From JASLCR01 sp036405235 (lineage in GTDB: Bacteria > Patescibacteriota > Saccharimonadia > Saccharimonadales > Saccharimonadaceae): a DNA stretch of 64,000 bases. The stretch lies in contig DASWYA010000001.1 of NCBI GenBank assembly GCA_036405235.1, forward strand, positions 310,001-374,000, read 5' to 3'. The position numbers were made by a program, and so were the translations under genes. The first letter of the stretch is position 1; each line of letters begins with the position of its first letter. Below the pieces are notes generated by a model. It saw only the letters and a program-made list of their open reading frames with translations. It was not told where the DNA came from and did no database searches. This document shows positions 14,748-22,754 of this stretch, piece by piece.

Positions 14748-15506
14748 CTACGAGACACCGAGGATTCCACGCACAACATACGGCGTCGTCTCCCAGCCAT
14801 CAACATCAATCGTATCAACACCCATTGCTTTAACCGGGAAATCATTACCACCTTCCTCAAGTCGATCACCAATAAACAAGGCATCTGTTTTTTCAAGACC
14901 AAGTGCTTCGAGAAGTTTTTTCATTCCGTGAGCTTTATCGATACCCTTTGCCGTTACGTCAACAGTCGTCGTGCCACCATAGCGAACTTCGTAATCAGGC
15001 AGATCTTCTGCAATCTTTTCAGTTAGCAAGTATGCATCTTCTTTGTACTTATCGAACCACTCATACTTTGCTTCTGCGGGCGCTTGCTGCCCGAGCATAG
15101 ACATAGCAATCTGACTTAGTCGATCTTCAATAACTTCACCGTAAGGCTGCTCTGGCCATAATCCAAATTCACGCGCCCGCCGCTCACAAGCTTCAGAAAT
15201 CTCAGCTTTTTGCTCATCGGTAAAATCTTCAGCGTACTCAAGGTTCCAGACTTTGGCGTCACCAGAATACGTATAGTAGCGTGTGCCACATGTTGGCAAG
15301 ATATGCATATGCTTCAGATTGTCACCAGCAACCCCTACTAGCGGCTCAATAATATTTGTCTGAAATATCTCATAGCGACTACCTGAGATAATTGCAACTT
15401 CAAAATTTTCTAAAAGTCGAGCCAAAAGATCACGCATCTCATCAGTAAGAGGATTTTTAGACTTTACTAGTGTGTCGTCAACGTCAAATGCAATAAGTTT
15501 TTTCAT
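14748..15506 (-). CDS. HAD-superfamily phosphatase/phosphomannomutase-like (PMM2 type)
   Basis: 252 residues. HAD motif I is IAFDVDDTLVKSKNPLT with DxD; motif II is IISGSRYEI; motif IV is IGDRLEEGGNDFPV. The cap region IEDRLSQIAMSMLGQQAPAE aligns by eye with the 'iE.R.gmlNvSpiGR' cap of eukaryotic-type phosphomannomutases. The GGND motif also fits PMM2. So either sugar phosphomutase or sugar-phosphate phosphatase activity is likely. A TACGAT box ends 6 bases before the ATG, inside the last codons of tyrS, and may give a leaderless mRNA. Confidence 0.8.
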   Translation of the reverse strand: MKKLIAFDVDDTLVKSKNPLTDEMRDLLARLLENFEVAIISGSRYEIFQTNIIEPLVGVAGDNLKHMHILPTCGTRYYTYSGDAKVWNLEYAEDFTDEQKAEISEACERRAREFGLWPEQPYGEVIEDRLSQIAMSMLGQQAPAEAKYEWFDKYKEDAYLLTEKIAEDLPDYEVRYGGTTTVDVTAKGIDKAHGMKKLLEALGLEKTDALFIGDRLEEGGNDFPVKAMGVDTIDVDGWETTPYVVRGILGVS

Positions 15507-15510
15507 ATAC

Positions 15511-16719
15511 CTATCGTATCAAAATAAATGTATTTTTTCCTTTTTTGACGAGATTTTTCCCTGTTAATTGAACATTCTCTACGATCTTTTCCCCATTGAC
15601 CGAAATTGCGCCGCTTTCGATAAGTCGCTTGGCATCGCCATTTGACTTAGCGATATCGGTACTTGTAAGCGCATGTATTGCATCGCTGCTAACTGCTACA
15701 GGAATTTCAAGCGCCAACATATCAACTTCTTCATCAAGCAAGCTTTCAAATGGCGTTCCACCAAACAAAACAGCTGTAACATTACGTGCATTCTCTGCTC
15801 TTGCTTCACCATGCACTAGTTTCGTAACTTCAAATGCAAGAGTTTTTTGCAATTCACGGGCTCCAGGATTTTTTTGATGCTCCGCAATAAGCTCTTCAAT
15901 CACTGGACGATCAAGTAGCGTGTAGATTTTTATAAGATCTTCAGCCGTTTCATCATTCGTATTAAGCCAGAACTGATAAAACTTGTATGGGCTTGTCATA
16001 TCTGGATCAAGCCATACAGCATTACCCTCAGACTTACCAAACTTCTTGCCGGTCTTTTTGTCGAGCACCAAAGGCACAGTTAGCACGTGCGCTTCAGCGC
16101 CTTCAAGCTTCTTGATCATCTGGGCACCCGAAATCATGTTGCCCCATTGATCAGAGCCGCCAATTTGCATAGTAGCGCCATGCTCTCTATAGAGATGCAG
16201 GAAATCGTAGCCTTGTATGAGACTATAGCTGAACTCTGCATAACTTATGCCGACGCCACCTTCGCCAATACGGGCTTTGATAAATTCACGATCAAGCAGC
16301 TGCGTCATAGAAAAATGTTTTCCTATATCGCGGAGAAAATTAAGATAGCCAATATCCTTAAACCAATCGTAGTTATCAACTAGTTCAAATGTTTTACCAT
16401 CTAGAAGACTTCGGTACTGCGCAGCAATACCGGCCTTATTGTGTGCGATTTCATCTAGAGTTTTCAGGTCACGCTCTACGTCTTGTTTTGGGTCTCCAAT
16501 CATACCAGTCGCACCACCAACCAGCACGATCGGCTTATGGCCTGCATCAGCCAAGTGTCGTACCAACATCACAGCAGCGAGGTTGCCTATGTGCATACTC
16601 GGGGCACTTGGGTCTACGCCGAGGTAAAAAGTTCGCGAGTTTTCGTCAAGATCACTGAGATCTCCAAATGTTGTCTGATTTATAAACCCGCGCCATGATA
16701 GTTCTTCTGATAAGCTCAT
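15511..16719 (-). CDS. tyrS: Tyrosyl-tRNA synthetase
   Basis: 402 residues, class I synthetase. The HIGH-type motif is in DPSAPSMHIGNLAAVML. Tyrosine/ATP pocket signatures are YSLIQGYDFLHLY and GGSDQWGNMISG; the KMSKS-type loop is KKFGKSEGNAVWL (KFGKS). A C-terminal S4 RNA-binding domain (AKRLIESGAISVNGEKIV) is present. The open frame runs on to 16866, but the family N-terminus matches MSLSEELSWRGF at 16719, and a TATAAT ends 7 bases before it. The mRNA is therefore expected to be leaderless. Confidence 0.95.
   Translation of the reverse strand: MSLSEELSWRGFINQTTFGDLSDLDENSRTFYLGVDPSAPSMHIGNLAAVMLVRHLADAGHKPIVLVGGATGMIGDPKQDVERDLKTLDEIAHNKAGIAAQYRSLLDGKTFELVDNYDWFKDIGYLNFLRDIGKHFSMTQLLDREFIKARIGEGGVGISYAEFSYSLIQGYDFLHLYREHGATMQIGGSDQWGNMISGAQMIKKLEGAEAHVLTVPLVLDKKTGKKFGKSEGNAVWLDPDMTSPYKFYQFWLNTNDETAEDLIKIYTLLDRPVIEELIAEHQKNPGARELQKTLAFEVTKLVHGEARAENARNVTAVLFGGTPFESLLDEEVDMLALEIPVAVSSDAIHALTSTDIAKSNGDAKRLIESGAISVNGEKIVENVQLTGKNLVKKGKNTFILIR
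15513..15518 (-). promoter_or_regulatory. Possible -10 box for the PMM-like gene
   Basis: TACGAT, 6 bases before the ATG at 15506, overlapping the tyrS stop region; no clear -35. Confidence 0.35.
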
Positions 16720-16726
16720 AGGTTGC

Positions 16727-16756
16727 ATTATATCAGGGAAGACCTTGACCTCCCAA
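16727..16756 (-). promoter_or_regulatory. Promoter for tyrS
   Basis: Minus strand TTGGGA (16756-16751), 18-base spacer, TATAAT (16732-16727); 7 bases to the ATG, so the mRNA starts within about one base of it. Confidence 0.75.
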
Positions 16757-16798
16757 TCTTCGCAGAAACGATTCCAGCCCACCCTATGCGTTATACCG

Positions 16799-16826
16799 TT
16801 GAAAAGTAAGCATAACAACTGATAAT
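16799..16826 (+). promoter_or_regulatory. Promoter for the class A PBP gene
   Basis: TTGAAA (16799-16804), 16-base spacer, GATAAT (16821-16826). A second TATAAT at 16833-16838 lacks a -35. The leader carries GAGGGG before the GTG. Confidence 0.55.
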
Positions 16827-16870
16827 GTAGTGTATAATAGAGGTAATAATGATCAGAGGGGACCAAACAC

Positions 16871-19510
16871 GTGGCTAAACGACACCAATCCAGGCGTATG
16901 AACGTCTACTCAAATCTCGCACACAAAAGGCGTACAAAACGCGACTCAGCAGCCCGAAAGCGTGCCGAATACCTAGCAAGTCTGCCTAAGCATCCCTTGA
17001 AAAGGATGCTATACCGCCTTCACCCAAAGCGCGTCGTCGCATACTGGTTCTCAAAACGCGGCCTTTTTACGGCTCTGAAGATCACTGGAGTCGTAGCACT
17101 TCTTCTCGTCCTCAGTATTGGCGCCCTCTTTGCTTACTACCGAAAAGATCTTGATCAGATTCGCCCTGATGAGCTTGCAAAGCGTGTGCAAACCACCGTC
17201 ACTCGTTACTATGATAGAAATGATAAGCTTCTCTGGGAAGACAAAGGTAGCGGCGACTACACTATCAAAGTCGAGGATAAAGATATTGCCGACTATGTGA
17301 AAAAGGCGACTATAGCCATAGAGGATAAGGACTTTTACAACCACGGGGGCATCAGCGTAACAGGTCTACTTCGAGCCGCCGTCAACAATACTCAAGGAGA
17401 TAGCGTCCAAGGTGGATCTACCCTTACACAACAGCTCGTGAAGCAGGTGTTCTTTGCTGACGAAGCACAGAAACGTGGTCTGGATGGAATTCCTCGTAAG
17501 ATCAAGGAAGTTATTCTCTCAATCGAAGTTGAGCGCATGTACAACAAAGACCAGATTCTCAATCTGTATCTCAATGAATCCCCATATGGTGGCCGAAGAA
17601 ATGGAGTAGAGTCTGCTGCTCGGACATACTTTGGCAAAAGCGCCAAGAAACTTACCTTAGCCGAATCAGCACTTCTTGCTGCTATTCCGAACCAGCCAGG
17701 ACTATATGATCCGTACAATAAAGCAGGAAATGCAGCTCTTGTCGAACGTCAGCACCGTGTTCTTGACAACATGGTTGACCAAAAATTTATCACTCAGACC
17801 CAAGCAGATGATGCTAAAAAGATCGATATCATAGACCAGATCAAGCCAGAGACTGACCAATATAAGGGCATCAAGGCTCCTCACTTCGTGCAGATGGTAC
17901 GTAGCGAACTTGAACAAAAACTCGGCAAGACAACCGTAGGACGCGGAGGGTTAACTGTTAAAACCACTCTTGATCTCAACCTACAAAACAAGATGGAAGA
18001 AGAAATGAAAAAGATGTTCAAGTCAGACATCCCTGCTTATGCTGGCTTTTCAAACGGAGCCGCAACACTTGAAGATGTAAGGACAGGACAAATAGTTGCC
18101 CTTATGGGGAGTCGAGACTTCAGACACCCAGGCTTTGGTCAAGACAACGCCGCAACTTCATTTATACAGCCAGGTTCATCTGTCAAGCCGCTCGTCTACG
18201 CTGAGCTCTTCCAAGACAAAGGTGACAAGCAGGTCAACTTCGGAAGCGGATCGATCCTAAGTGATGTTCGAACAAACTTCCCTGGGTTCGCTAAGCCGCC
18301 ACAAAATGCAACTGGCGACTTTAAGGGGAACATTAACATCCGTCGCAGCCTGGCGCTCTCAAGAAATATTCCTGCCTTTAAAGCGATGGCGATATCGGGC
18401 ATACCCGAGACTCTCGAAACTATTCGTGCCATGGGTGATAAAAATTACTGTACACAAGGTGCGGAAAAAGCCAACGCTGGCCTCGCATCTGCGATCGGTG
18501 GATGTGGTACTAAAATGACCGACCATGTAAACGCACTCGCCTCACTTGGGCGAATGGGTGTCTACAAGCCACATACAAGCATTCTTGAGGTTAAAAACAG
18601 CGACGGAAAAGTCGTTGAGAAATTCAAGAATGAGCAAAAGAAGATTATCGATCCTCAAGCTGCATATATCGTAAACGAGATACTTGCCGATAGAAACGCT
18701 AGTGTCGGCCTCTATGGACGAACGATCAGCCCGCTAAGCGATGCTGCAGGCATTAAAGCAGCTGTCAAAACGGGAACATCTAACGGCGTAAATAGATTTG
18801 GCCAGATCGAATCAAAAGACATTTGGACCACAATGTACACGCCTTCTCTCTCACTAGCAGTATGGTTCGGCAACCCAGACACAAAGACACTTCAGAACGG
18901 ACTTTCTGCCTATGCCTCTATCATGGCCGATCCTATTATGGAATACTCATCAAAGTACTATTACAAAAAAGGATACGCAAAGGCTGGAGAATGGTTCAAA
19001 CGTCCAAGCGGCATCCAAGTAATTGGCGGCGAGCTGTATCCTTCGTATTACAATAAGAAAACTGGAATATCAAACGCTAAAATGACATTTGATAAGCTCT
19101 CTAAAAAGAAAGCGACTAAATGTACACCAGAAGGTGCAAAGATTGAAATCGGCGTCAGAAAGACAAAAGATCCTTTCAGCAAGAAAGACGTCATCATCGC
19201 TCCAGACGGTTACGATGCAACGAAAGACGACGATAAGCATAAATGTGGCGATGTACCTCCATCTGTTTCAGTCGTACTAAGTAACGATTTAATCACTGTG
19301 CGAGTCGGAAAAGGCACCTTTGGACTGGACTCTATGGATGTTATAGTAGACGGTCGCACGATAGCTTCACCGAATCTGGGCAAAGATGGGCTATATAAGG
19401 TTCCATACACTTTCACCAAGAAATCGAAAGTTACCGTGAGAGTTACCGATAAGGGTTACTACGAGGGGAGCGCTTCTCGAACCTCCAATGCAGGTCCGGA
19501 CGAAGACTAA
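16871..19510 (+). CDS. Class A penicillin-binding protein (glycosyltransferase-transpeptidase)
   Basis: 879 residues. A basic cytoplasmic head is followed by one membrane span (about 68-90, ITGVVALLLVLSIGALFAYY). The GT51 domain shows AIEDKDFYNHGGISVTGLLR and QGGSTLTQQLVKQVFF. The transpeptidase domain carries the SxxK serine in QPGSSVKPLVYAE, SxN-like LSRNIPAFKAM and KTGTSNGV. The tail beyond about residue 740 contains a beta-rich domain (VSVVLSNDLITVRVGKG) like an Ig/PASTA-type extracytoplasmic module, and ends acidic. It polymerises and crosslinks peptidoglycan. Start GTG with GAGGGG about 10 bases upstream. Confidence 0.93.
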   Translation: MAKRHQSRRMNVYSNLAHKRRTKRDSAARKRAEYLASLPKHPLKRMLYRLHPKRVVAYWFSKRGLFTALKITGVVALLLVLSIGALFAYYRKDLDQIRPDELAKRVQTTVTRYYDRNDKLLWEDKGSGDYTIKVEDKDIADYVKKATIAIEDKDFYNHGGISVTGLLRAAVNNTQGDSVQGGSTLTQQLVKQVFFADEAQKRGLDGIPRKIKEVILSIEVERMYNKDQILNLYLNESPYGGRRNGVESAARTYFGKSAKKLTLAESALLAAIPNQPGLYDPYNKAGNAALVERQHRVLDNMVDQKFITQTQADDAKKIDIIDQIKPETDQYKGIKAPHFVQMVRSELEQKLGKTTVGRGGLTVKTTLDLNLQNKMEEEMKKMFKSDIPAYAGFSNGAATLEDVRTGQIVALMGSRDFRHPGFGQDNAATSFIQPGSSVKPLVYAELFQDKGDKQVNFGSGSILSDVRTNFPGFAKPPQNATGDFKGNINIRRSLALSRNIPAFKAMAISGIPETLETIRAMGDKNYCTQGAEKANAGLASAIGGCGTKMTDHVNALASLGRMGVYKPHTSILEVKNSDGKVVEKFKNEQKKIIDPQAAYIVNEILADRNASVGLYGRTISPLSDAAGIKAAVKTGTSNGVNRFGQIESKDIWTTMYTPSLSLAVWFGNPDTKTLQNGLSAYASIMADPIMEYSSKYYYKKGYAKAGEWFKRPSGIQVIGGELYPSYYNKKTGISNAKMTFDKLSKKKATKCTPEGAKIEIGVRKTKDPFSKKDVIIAPDGYDATKDDDKHKCGDVPPSVSVVLSNDLITVRVGKGTFGLDSMDVIVDGRTIASPNLGKDGLYKVPYTFTKKSKVTVRVTDKGYYEGSASRTSNAGPDED

Positions 19511-19516
19511 GAGAGT

Positions 19517-19548
19517 AATAAGAAGTGGCATTCCTGCCACTTCTTATT
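19517..19548. terminator. Bidirectional terminator between convergent genes
   Basis: Perfect 14-pair stem (19517-19530 with 19535-19548), TTCC loop, A/T-rich outer pairs serving as T-runs on both strands. The stop codon of the PIN/TRAM gene (19544) lies inside it. Confidence 0.9.
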
Positions 19549-20356
19549 GATTAGCGAGGCTAACTATAGCGTCCTCTGCATTTGAGCTTTTTGATCGCTG
19601 ACCAGCTGCTCGTCCTTTAGGCTTTACCTGTTTCTTAGAATTCGCCTTATGTAGTTTCTTCGCGAACAGCATTCTTCCGGCAGCCGTCTGGATGCTCCTA
19701 ATAAACTCAACTTCTATTTGCTTGTTGATATCACTTGATGCTTGTTCAACTACAACCATTGTCCCGTCTGCTAGGTATCCGACACCCTGATGTGCATCAT
19801 TGCCCTTTTGGATAACCTTAATACTTACACGTTCACCTGGCAGGTGATTCATGCGTAACTGTGATGCAAGTTCATTGATATTTAGCACTCCTACGCCCTC
19901 AGCAACAGCTACCTTATTGAGATTAAAATCAATTGTACAGATAGACATATTGTATTTTTTTGCGAGCGCCAGAAGCTGGTTGTCTACGCCTTCCGCGCCA
20001 GCTTCGTCATCTAATATAATTGCCTCAAATAGATCACTCGCTTGTAGCTCGGCGGCGATATCAAGCCCGTATCTTGCCCGTGCTCGTTTGTCGCTGTCTG
20101 AACCATCGGCAAGTAACTGCAATTCTATAAGAACAGAACGAGGGATGACGAGTCGAGACGGGACAAAGCCAGTCCTTGACGCCGACAAAATCCTCCCGTC
20201 CATAAGTACAGACGTATCGACTAAAGTTCCACTCGCAAACTTTGTTTTCTTGCGTCGATTCATAAAAAACCACAAACAAAATGCAATTAATTCAACTTGC
20301 ATAAAAATTAATAAACCAACTATTGCGTATTCCATATTTTCTTTATCCATATACAT
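19544..20356 (-). CDS. Membrane-anchored PIN-TRAM domain protein (YacL type)
   Basis: 270 residues. One N-terminal membrane helix (about 9-31) is followed by a PIN nuclease-like domain with its acidic residues in LVDTSVLMDGRI, a Ser/Asp-rich SDSDKRARARYGLD, GAEGVDNQLLALAKK and TIDFNLNKVAV. A TRAM RNA-binding domain follows (ERVSIKVIQKGNDAHQGVGY, about 190-245), then a basic tail. This is the architecture of Bacillus YacL. The gene begins 4 bases after radA, as in the Firmicute radA-disA-yacL order; DisA is absent here. Likely a membrane-associated ribonuclease (inference). Confidence 0.88.
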   Translation of the reverse strand: MYMDKENMEYAIVGLLIFMQVELIAFCLWFFMNRRKKTKFASGTLVDTSVLMDGRILSASRTGFVPSRLVIPRSVLIELQLLADGSDSDKRARARYGLDIAAELQASDLFEAIILDDEAGAEGVDNQLLALAKKYNMSICTIDFNLNKVAVAEGVGVLNINELASQLRMNHLPGERVSIKVIQKGNDAHQGVGYLADGTMVVVEQASSDINKQIEVEFIRSIQTAAGRMLFAKKLHKANSKKQVKPKGRAAGQRSKSSNAEDAIVSLANQ

Positions 20357-20360
20357 TTTA

Positions 20361-21716
20361 TTATTTCAAATAATCAATCAGCACATTTCGAAGGTTCGTT
20401 ACATCACTGATAAATGAGGTTTTGTGTGAACCTTTCGGTGCAAGTGCCTTTTTAAATCCAAGTTTCTTCGCTTCATCAATGCGTCGCTGCGTCTGCCTGG
20501 CCGAGCGTACTTCACCGCCCAGCCCAACCTCACCGAATACTACAGTTTGAGAATCAAGTTGGCGCTCAGCCGCGGCACTGGCAATCGCCATACAGATTGC
20601 TAAGTCCGCCGCTGGATCAGTCAACTTTAGACCACCTACAACATTAATATATACGTCCTTATCTGACAAACTCAGTTTCGTGCGACGCTCGAGCACGGCA
20701 ATCAATAAATTAAGACGATTTAAGTCAAACCCGCTTGCTGTACGTTTTGGATAACCGAAACTTGTAGCTCCAACAAGCGCCTGAATCTCAACCAGAAGTG
20801 GCCTTGTGCCTTCCATCGTTGCAAGCACCACCGAACCATCTGCGTCTTGACGTTCTGAGAGTAAACTCGCCGAAGGGTTTTCTACCAGCTCGAGACCCGA
20901 CTCTTTCATTTCAAAGATCGCCACTTCAGACGTTGATCCATAACGATTTTTTACAGCACGTACCATCTTGAAACCACCGTAGCGATCGCCTTCAAATTGC
21001 AATACAACATCTACCAAGTGCTCCAAGACTTTCGGTCCGGCAATGCTACCTTCTTTTGTCACATGACCAACCAAGATAACTGCCGCACCAGTAGCTTTTG
21101 CGGCACGTATCACCACATTGGCTGAGTTTGTGATCTGGCTGACCGTTCCTGGGGCGCTTGCAATCTCCTCGAGACTCAACGTCTGAATAGAATCAACGAT
21201 CACCAACTGATGCTTGCCAGCCTTGATCGTGGCCGCGATGTCATCTGCACTTGTACTCGCCACAAAACTTAATTCGTCTTGATTGTCTGCTCCGAGACGC
21301 TCAGCGCGTAATTTTACCTGATGAGCACTTTCTTCACCACTTACGTATAGTACCGATGAATTGTCAGCAACTCGTGCAGCAATCTGAAGAAGCAGCGTAC
21401 TTTTACCGATTCCGGGCTGACCAGCCAAGAGAGTCACACCACCCGGCAGGATACCGCCACCAAGTACATCGTCAATATCACCAATACCCGTAGAGAGTCG
21501 CTGCTGCTTTTCACCAGACTCTATAGAACGCATCGTCTGCGCTGGAAGCACTTTGCCACGCGAGGCACTGCGTGCAATAGCTGAAGCACCCGATACAGCT
21601 GCCGACACTTCTTCAACAAGGCTATTCCACTCGCCACAATTTTCACATTTCCCTGTCCACTTTTGATAGCTAGCGCCACATTTCTGGCAGATGAATTGAG
21701 AACGTGACTTTGGCAT
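20361..21716 (-). CDS. radA: DNA repair protein RadA
   Basis: 451 residues. The N-terminal C4 zinc finger is CQKC...CENC (about 10-31). The RecA-like core has Walker A GQPGIGKSTLLLQ (about 95-107) and Walker B LVIVDSIQTL. The RadA-specific KNRYGSTSEVAIFEM follows. A C-terminal Lon-like domain (ALVGATSFGYPKRTASGFD onward, VFGEVGLGGEVR) completes it. It helps process recombination intermediates. TATAAT ends 7 bases before the ATG, so the gene has its own leaderless promoter although it sits in the clpC-yacL cluster. Confidence 0.96.
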   Translation of the reverse strand: MPKSRSQFICQKCGASYQKWTGKCENCGEWNSLVEEVSAAVSGASAIARSASRGKVLPAQTMRSIESGEKQQRLSTGIGDIDDVLGGGILPGGVTLLAGQPGIGKSTLLLQIAARVADNSSVLYVSGEESAHQVKLRAERLGADNQDELSFVASTSADDIAATIKAGKHQLVIVDSIQTLSLEEIASAPGTVSQITNSANVVIRAAKATGAAVILVGHVTKEGSIAGPKVLEHLVDVVLQFEGDRYGGFKMVRAVKNRYGSTSEVAIFEMKESGLELVENPSASLLSERQDADGSVVLATMEGTRPLLVEIQALVGATSFGYPKRTASGFDLNRLNLLIAVLERRTKLSLSDKDVYINVVGGLKLTDPAADLAICMAIASAAAERQLDSQTVVFGEVGLGGEVRSARQTQRRIDEAKKLGFKKALAPKGSHKTSFISDVTNLRNVLIDYLK

Positions 21717-21723
21717 ATGACCG

Positions 21724-21729
21724 ATTATA
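21724..21729 (-). promoter_or_regulatory. -10 box for radA
   Basis: TATAAT on the minus strand, 7 bases before the ATG at 21716, starting just after the upstream gene's stop. The -35 is weak (TTAAAC, 19-base spacer). Predicted leaderless. Confidence 0.6.
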
Positions 21730-21731
21730 CC

Positions 21732-22754
21732 TTAATCGACGCTGTCGAGTTTAAGGGTCGGTGTTAGTGAGCTATTAATACTAGCATTAAGTGCATTGTA
21801 TTCTTTTGCGAGTGCATTGTATTTCTCGCGGAGCGCATTAATAGAAGCGATTTCACGTGATATCTCACTACGCGAGGTTTTTAAATTGTTCTGGCGAACC
21901 ACAAGCCCACTTCGTGCCGTCTCAAATGCCGCCTGAGACGAGAACCCCCCACCCCTACGGCTTTTTGCATTGAAATCTTGCACATCCCTATTAAGCTGCG
22001 CTATACCCCTGTTATAGCTTTGAATCCGACCATTAACTGATTTTGTTTTGGCATTTATTTGAGAACTCATCGAATCAAGCTTAGTTTTCGTTGCCACAAA
22101 TACAGAACTATATTGGTGATAAAAGCCAACGACTTTTTCGCGATCAGTAAAGTACTTTTTATAATGCGCCTCCAGGGCTGGACCAAGATCCTTAAACTCA
22201 GTACCGAGTATCGAATGTAGCTCGTTTGCCTCTTCGCCCGGTTCGGTCTTTTCATAGTGCGCCATTCGCTCTTCAAGATCTTTATTTTTGACACGTTCAT
22301 ACGCCCCACGAAGCTCTTTATCGAGAGTCGTGCGATCTGAATCAGACAAGCGCTCGTAAGCAGCATGCAAGACCTCGTGGGCAGCTGTAGTTTGCTCGAT
22401 GCCATCGAGACGCTGGTTAGTTACATCAAAGACAAATATACGCTGCATATAGTAGCAACCAAGGATAGGGTTGTTCGTCTCTTTTTGCTGCTGACAGCTG
22501 TCGTTAAACTCACTGGCCGGCTCAAGCGCTGTGTGACTCGCATCAAAGTACAGCTTTCCCTCGTCGGTAAGGCCTAGGCTATCGCGAATACTAAGCACTT
22601 CTGATGTCGGTGTGTATTGCCATGCCTGTACTTGGTCAAGAATCACTTGACGATACGTAATGATACCTAGCAAAGCTGCTCCACCAATAAGCAGCGTTAG
22701 GAGTATCGCTACAGCACCGCTTCCCTTTTGGTTAGGAGACTTCTTTGGCGACAT
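21732..22754 (-). CDS. Membrane-anchored zinc metallopeptidase-like protein with coiled coil
   Basis: 340 residues. The N-terminal anchor GSGAVAILLTLLIGGAALLG (about 11-30) exposes the rest outside. A zinc-protease helix QTTAAHEVLHAAYERL (about 123-138) gives HEVLH. The later NELHSILGTEF (about 178-188) offers a possible third Glu ligand. Two Cys (SCQQQ, LGCYY) may form a disulfide. The C-terminal third (about 215-330) is a long coiled coil ending TPTLKLDSVD. It begins inside the last codons of clpC (23-base overlap) with AAGGTG upstream, so it is translated with clpC. A surface or envelope protease made together with a heat-shock unfoldase is plausible but inferred. Confidence 0.7.
   Translation of the reverse strand: MSPKKSPNQKGSGAVAILLTLLIGGAALLGIITYRQVILDQVQAWQYTPTSEVLSIRDSLGLTDEGKLYFDASHTALEPASEFNDSCQQQKETNNPILGCYYMQRIFVFDVTNQRLDGIEQTTAAHEVLHAAYERLSDSDRTTLDKELRGAYERVKNKDLEERMAHYEKTEPGEEANELHSILGTEFKDLGPALEAHYKKYFTDREKVVGFYHQYSSVFVATKTKLDSMSSQINAKTKSVNGRIQSYNRGIAQLNRDVQDFNAKSRRGGGFSSQAAFETARSGLVVRQNNLKTSRSEISREIASINALREKYNALAKEYNALNASINSSLTPTLKLDSVD

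Noticed and set aside
16720..16866. In-frame extension before tyrS with a Tyr-rich stretch (HYYLYYTLHY), resembling a tyrosine leader peptide
   Set aside because: It has no stop before tyrS, runs in frame into it, has no terminator, and the tyrS promoter (-10 at 16732-16727) lies inside it. The sequence is the divergent promoter region of the PBP gene read on the other strand.
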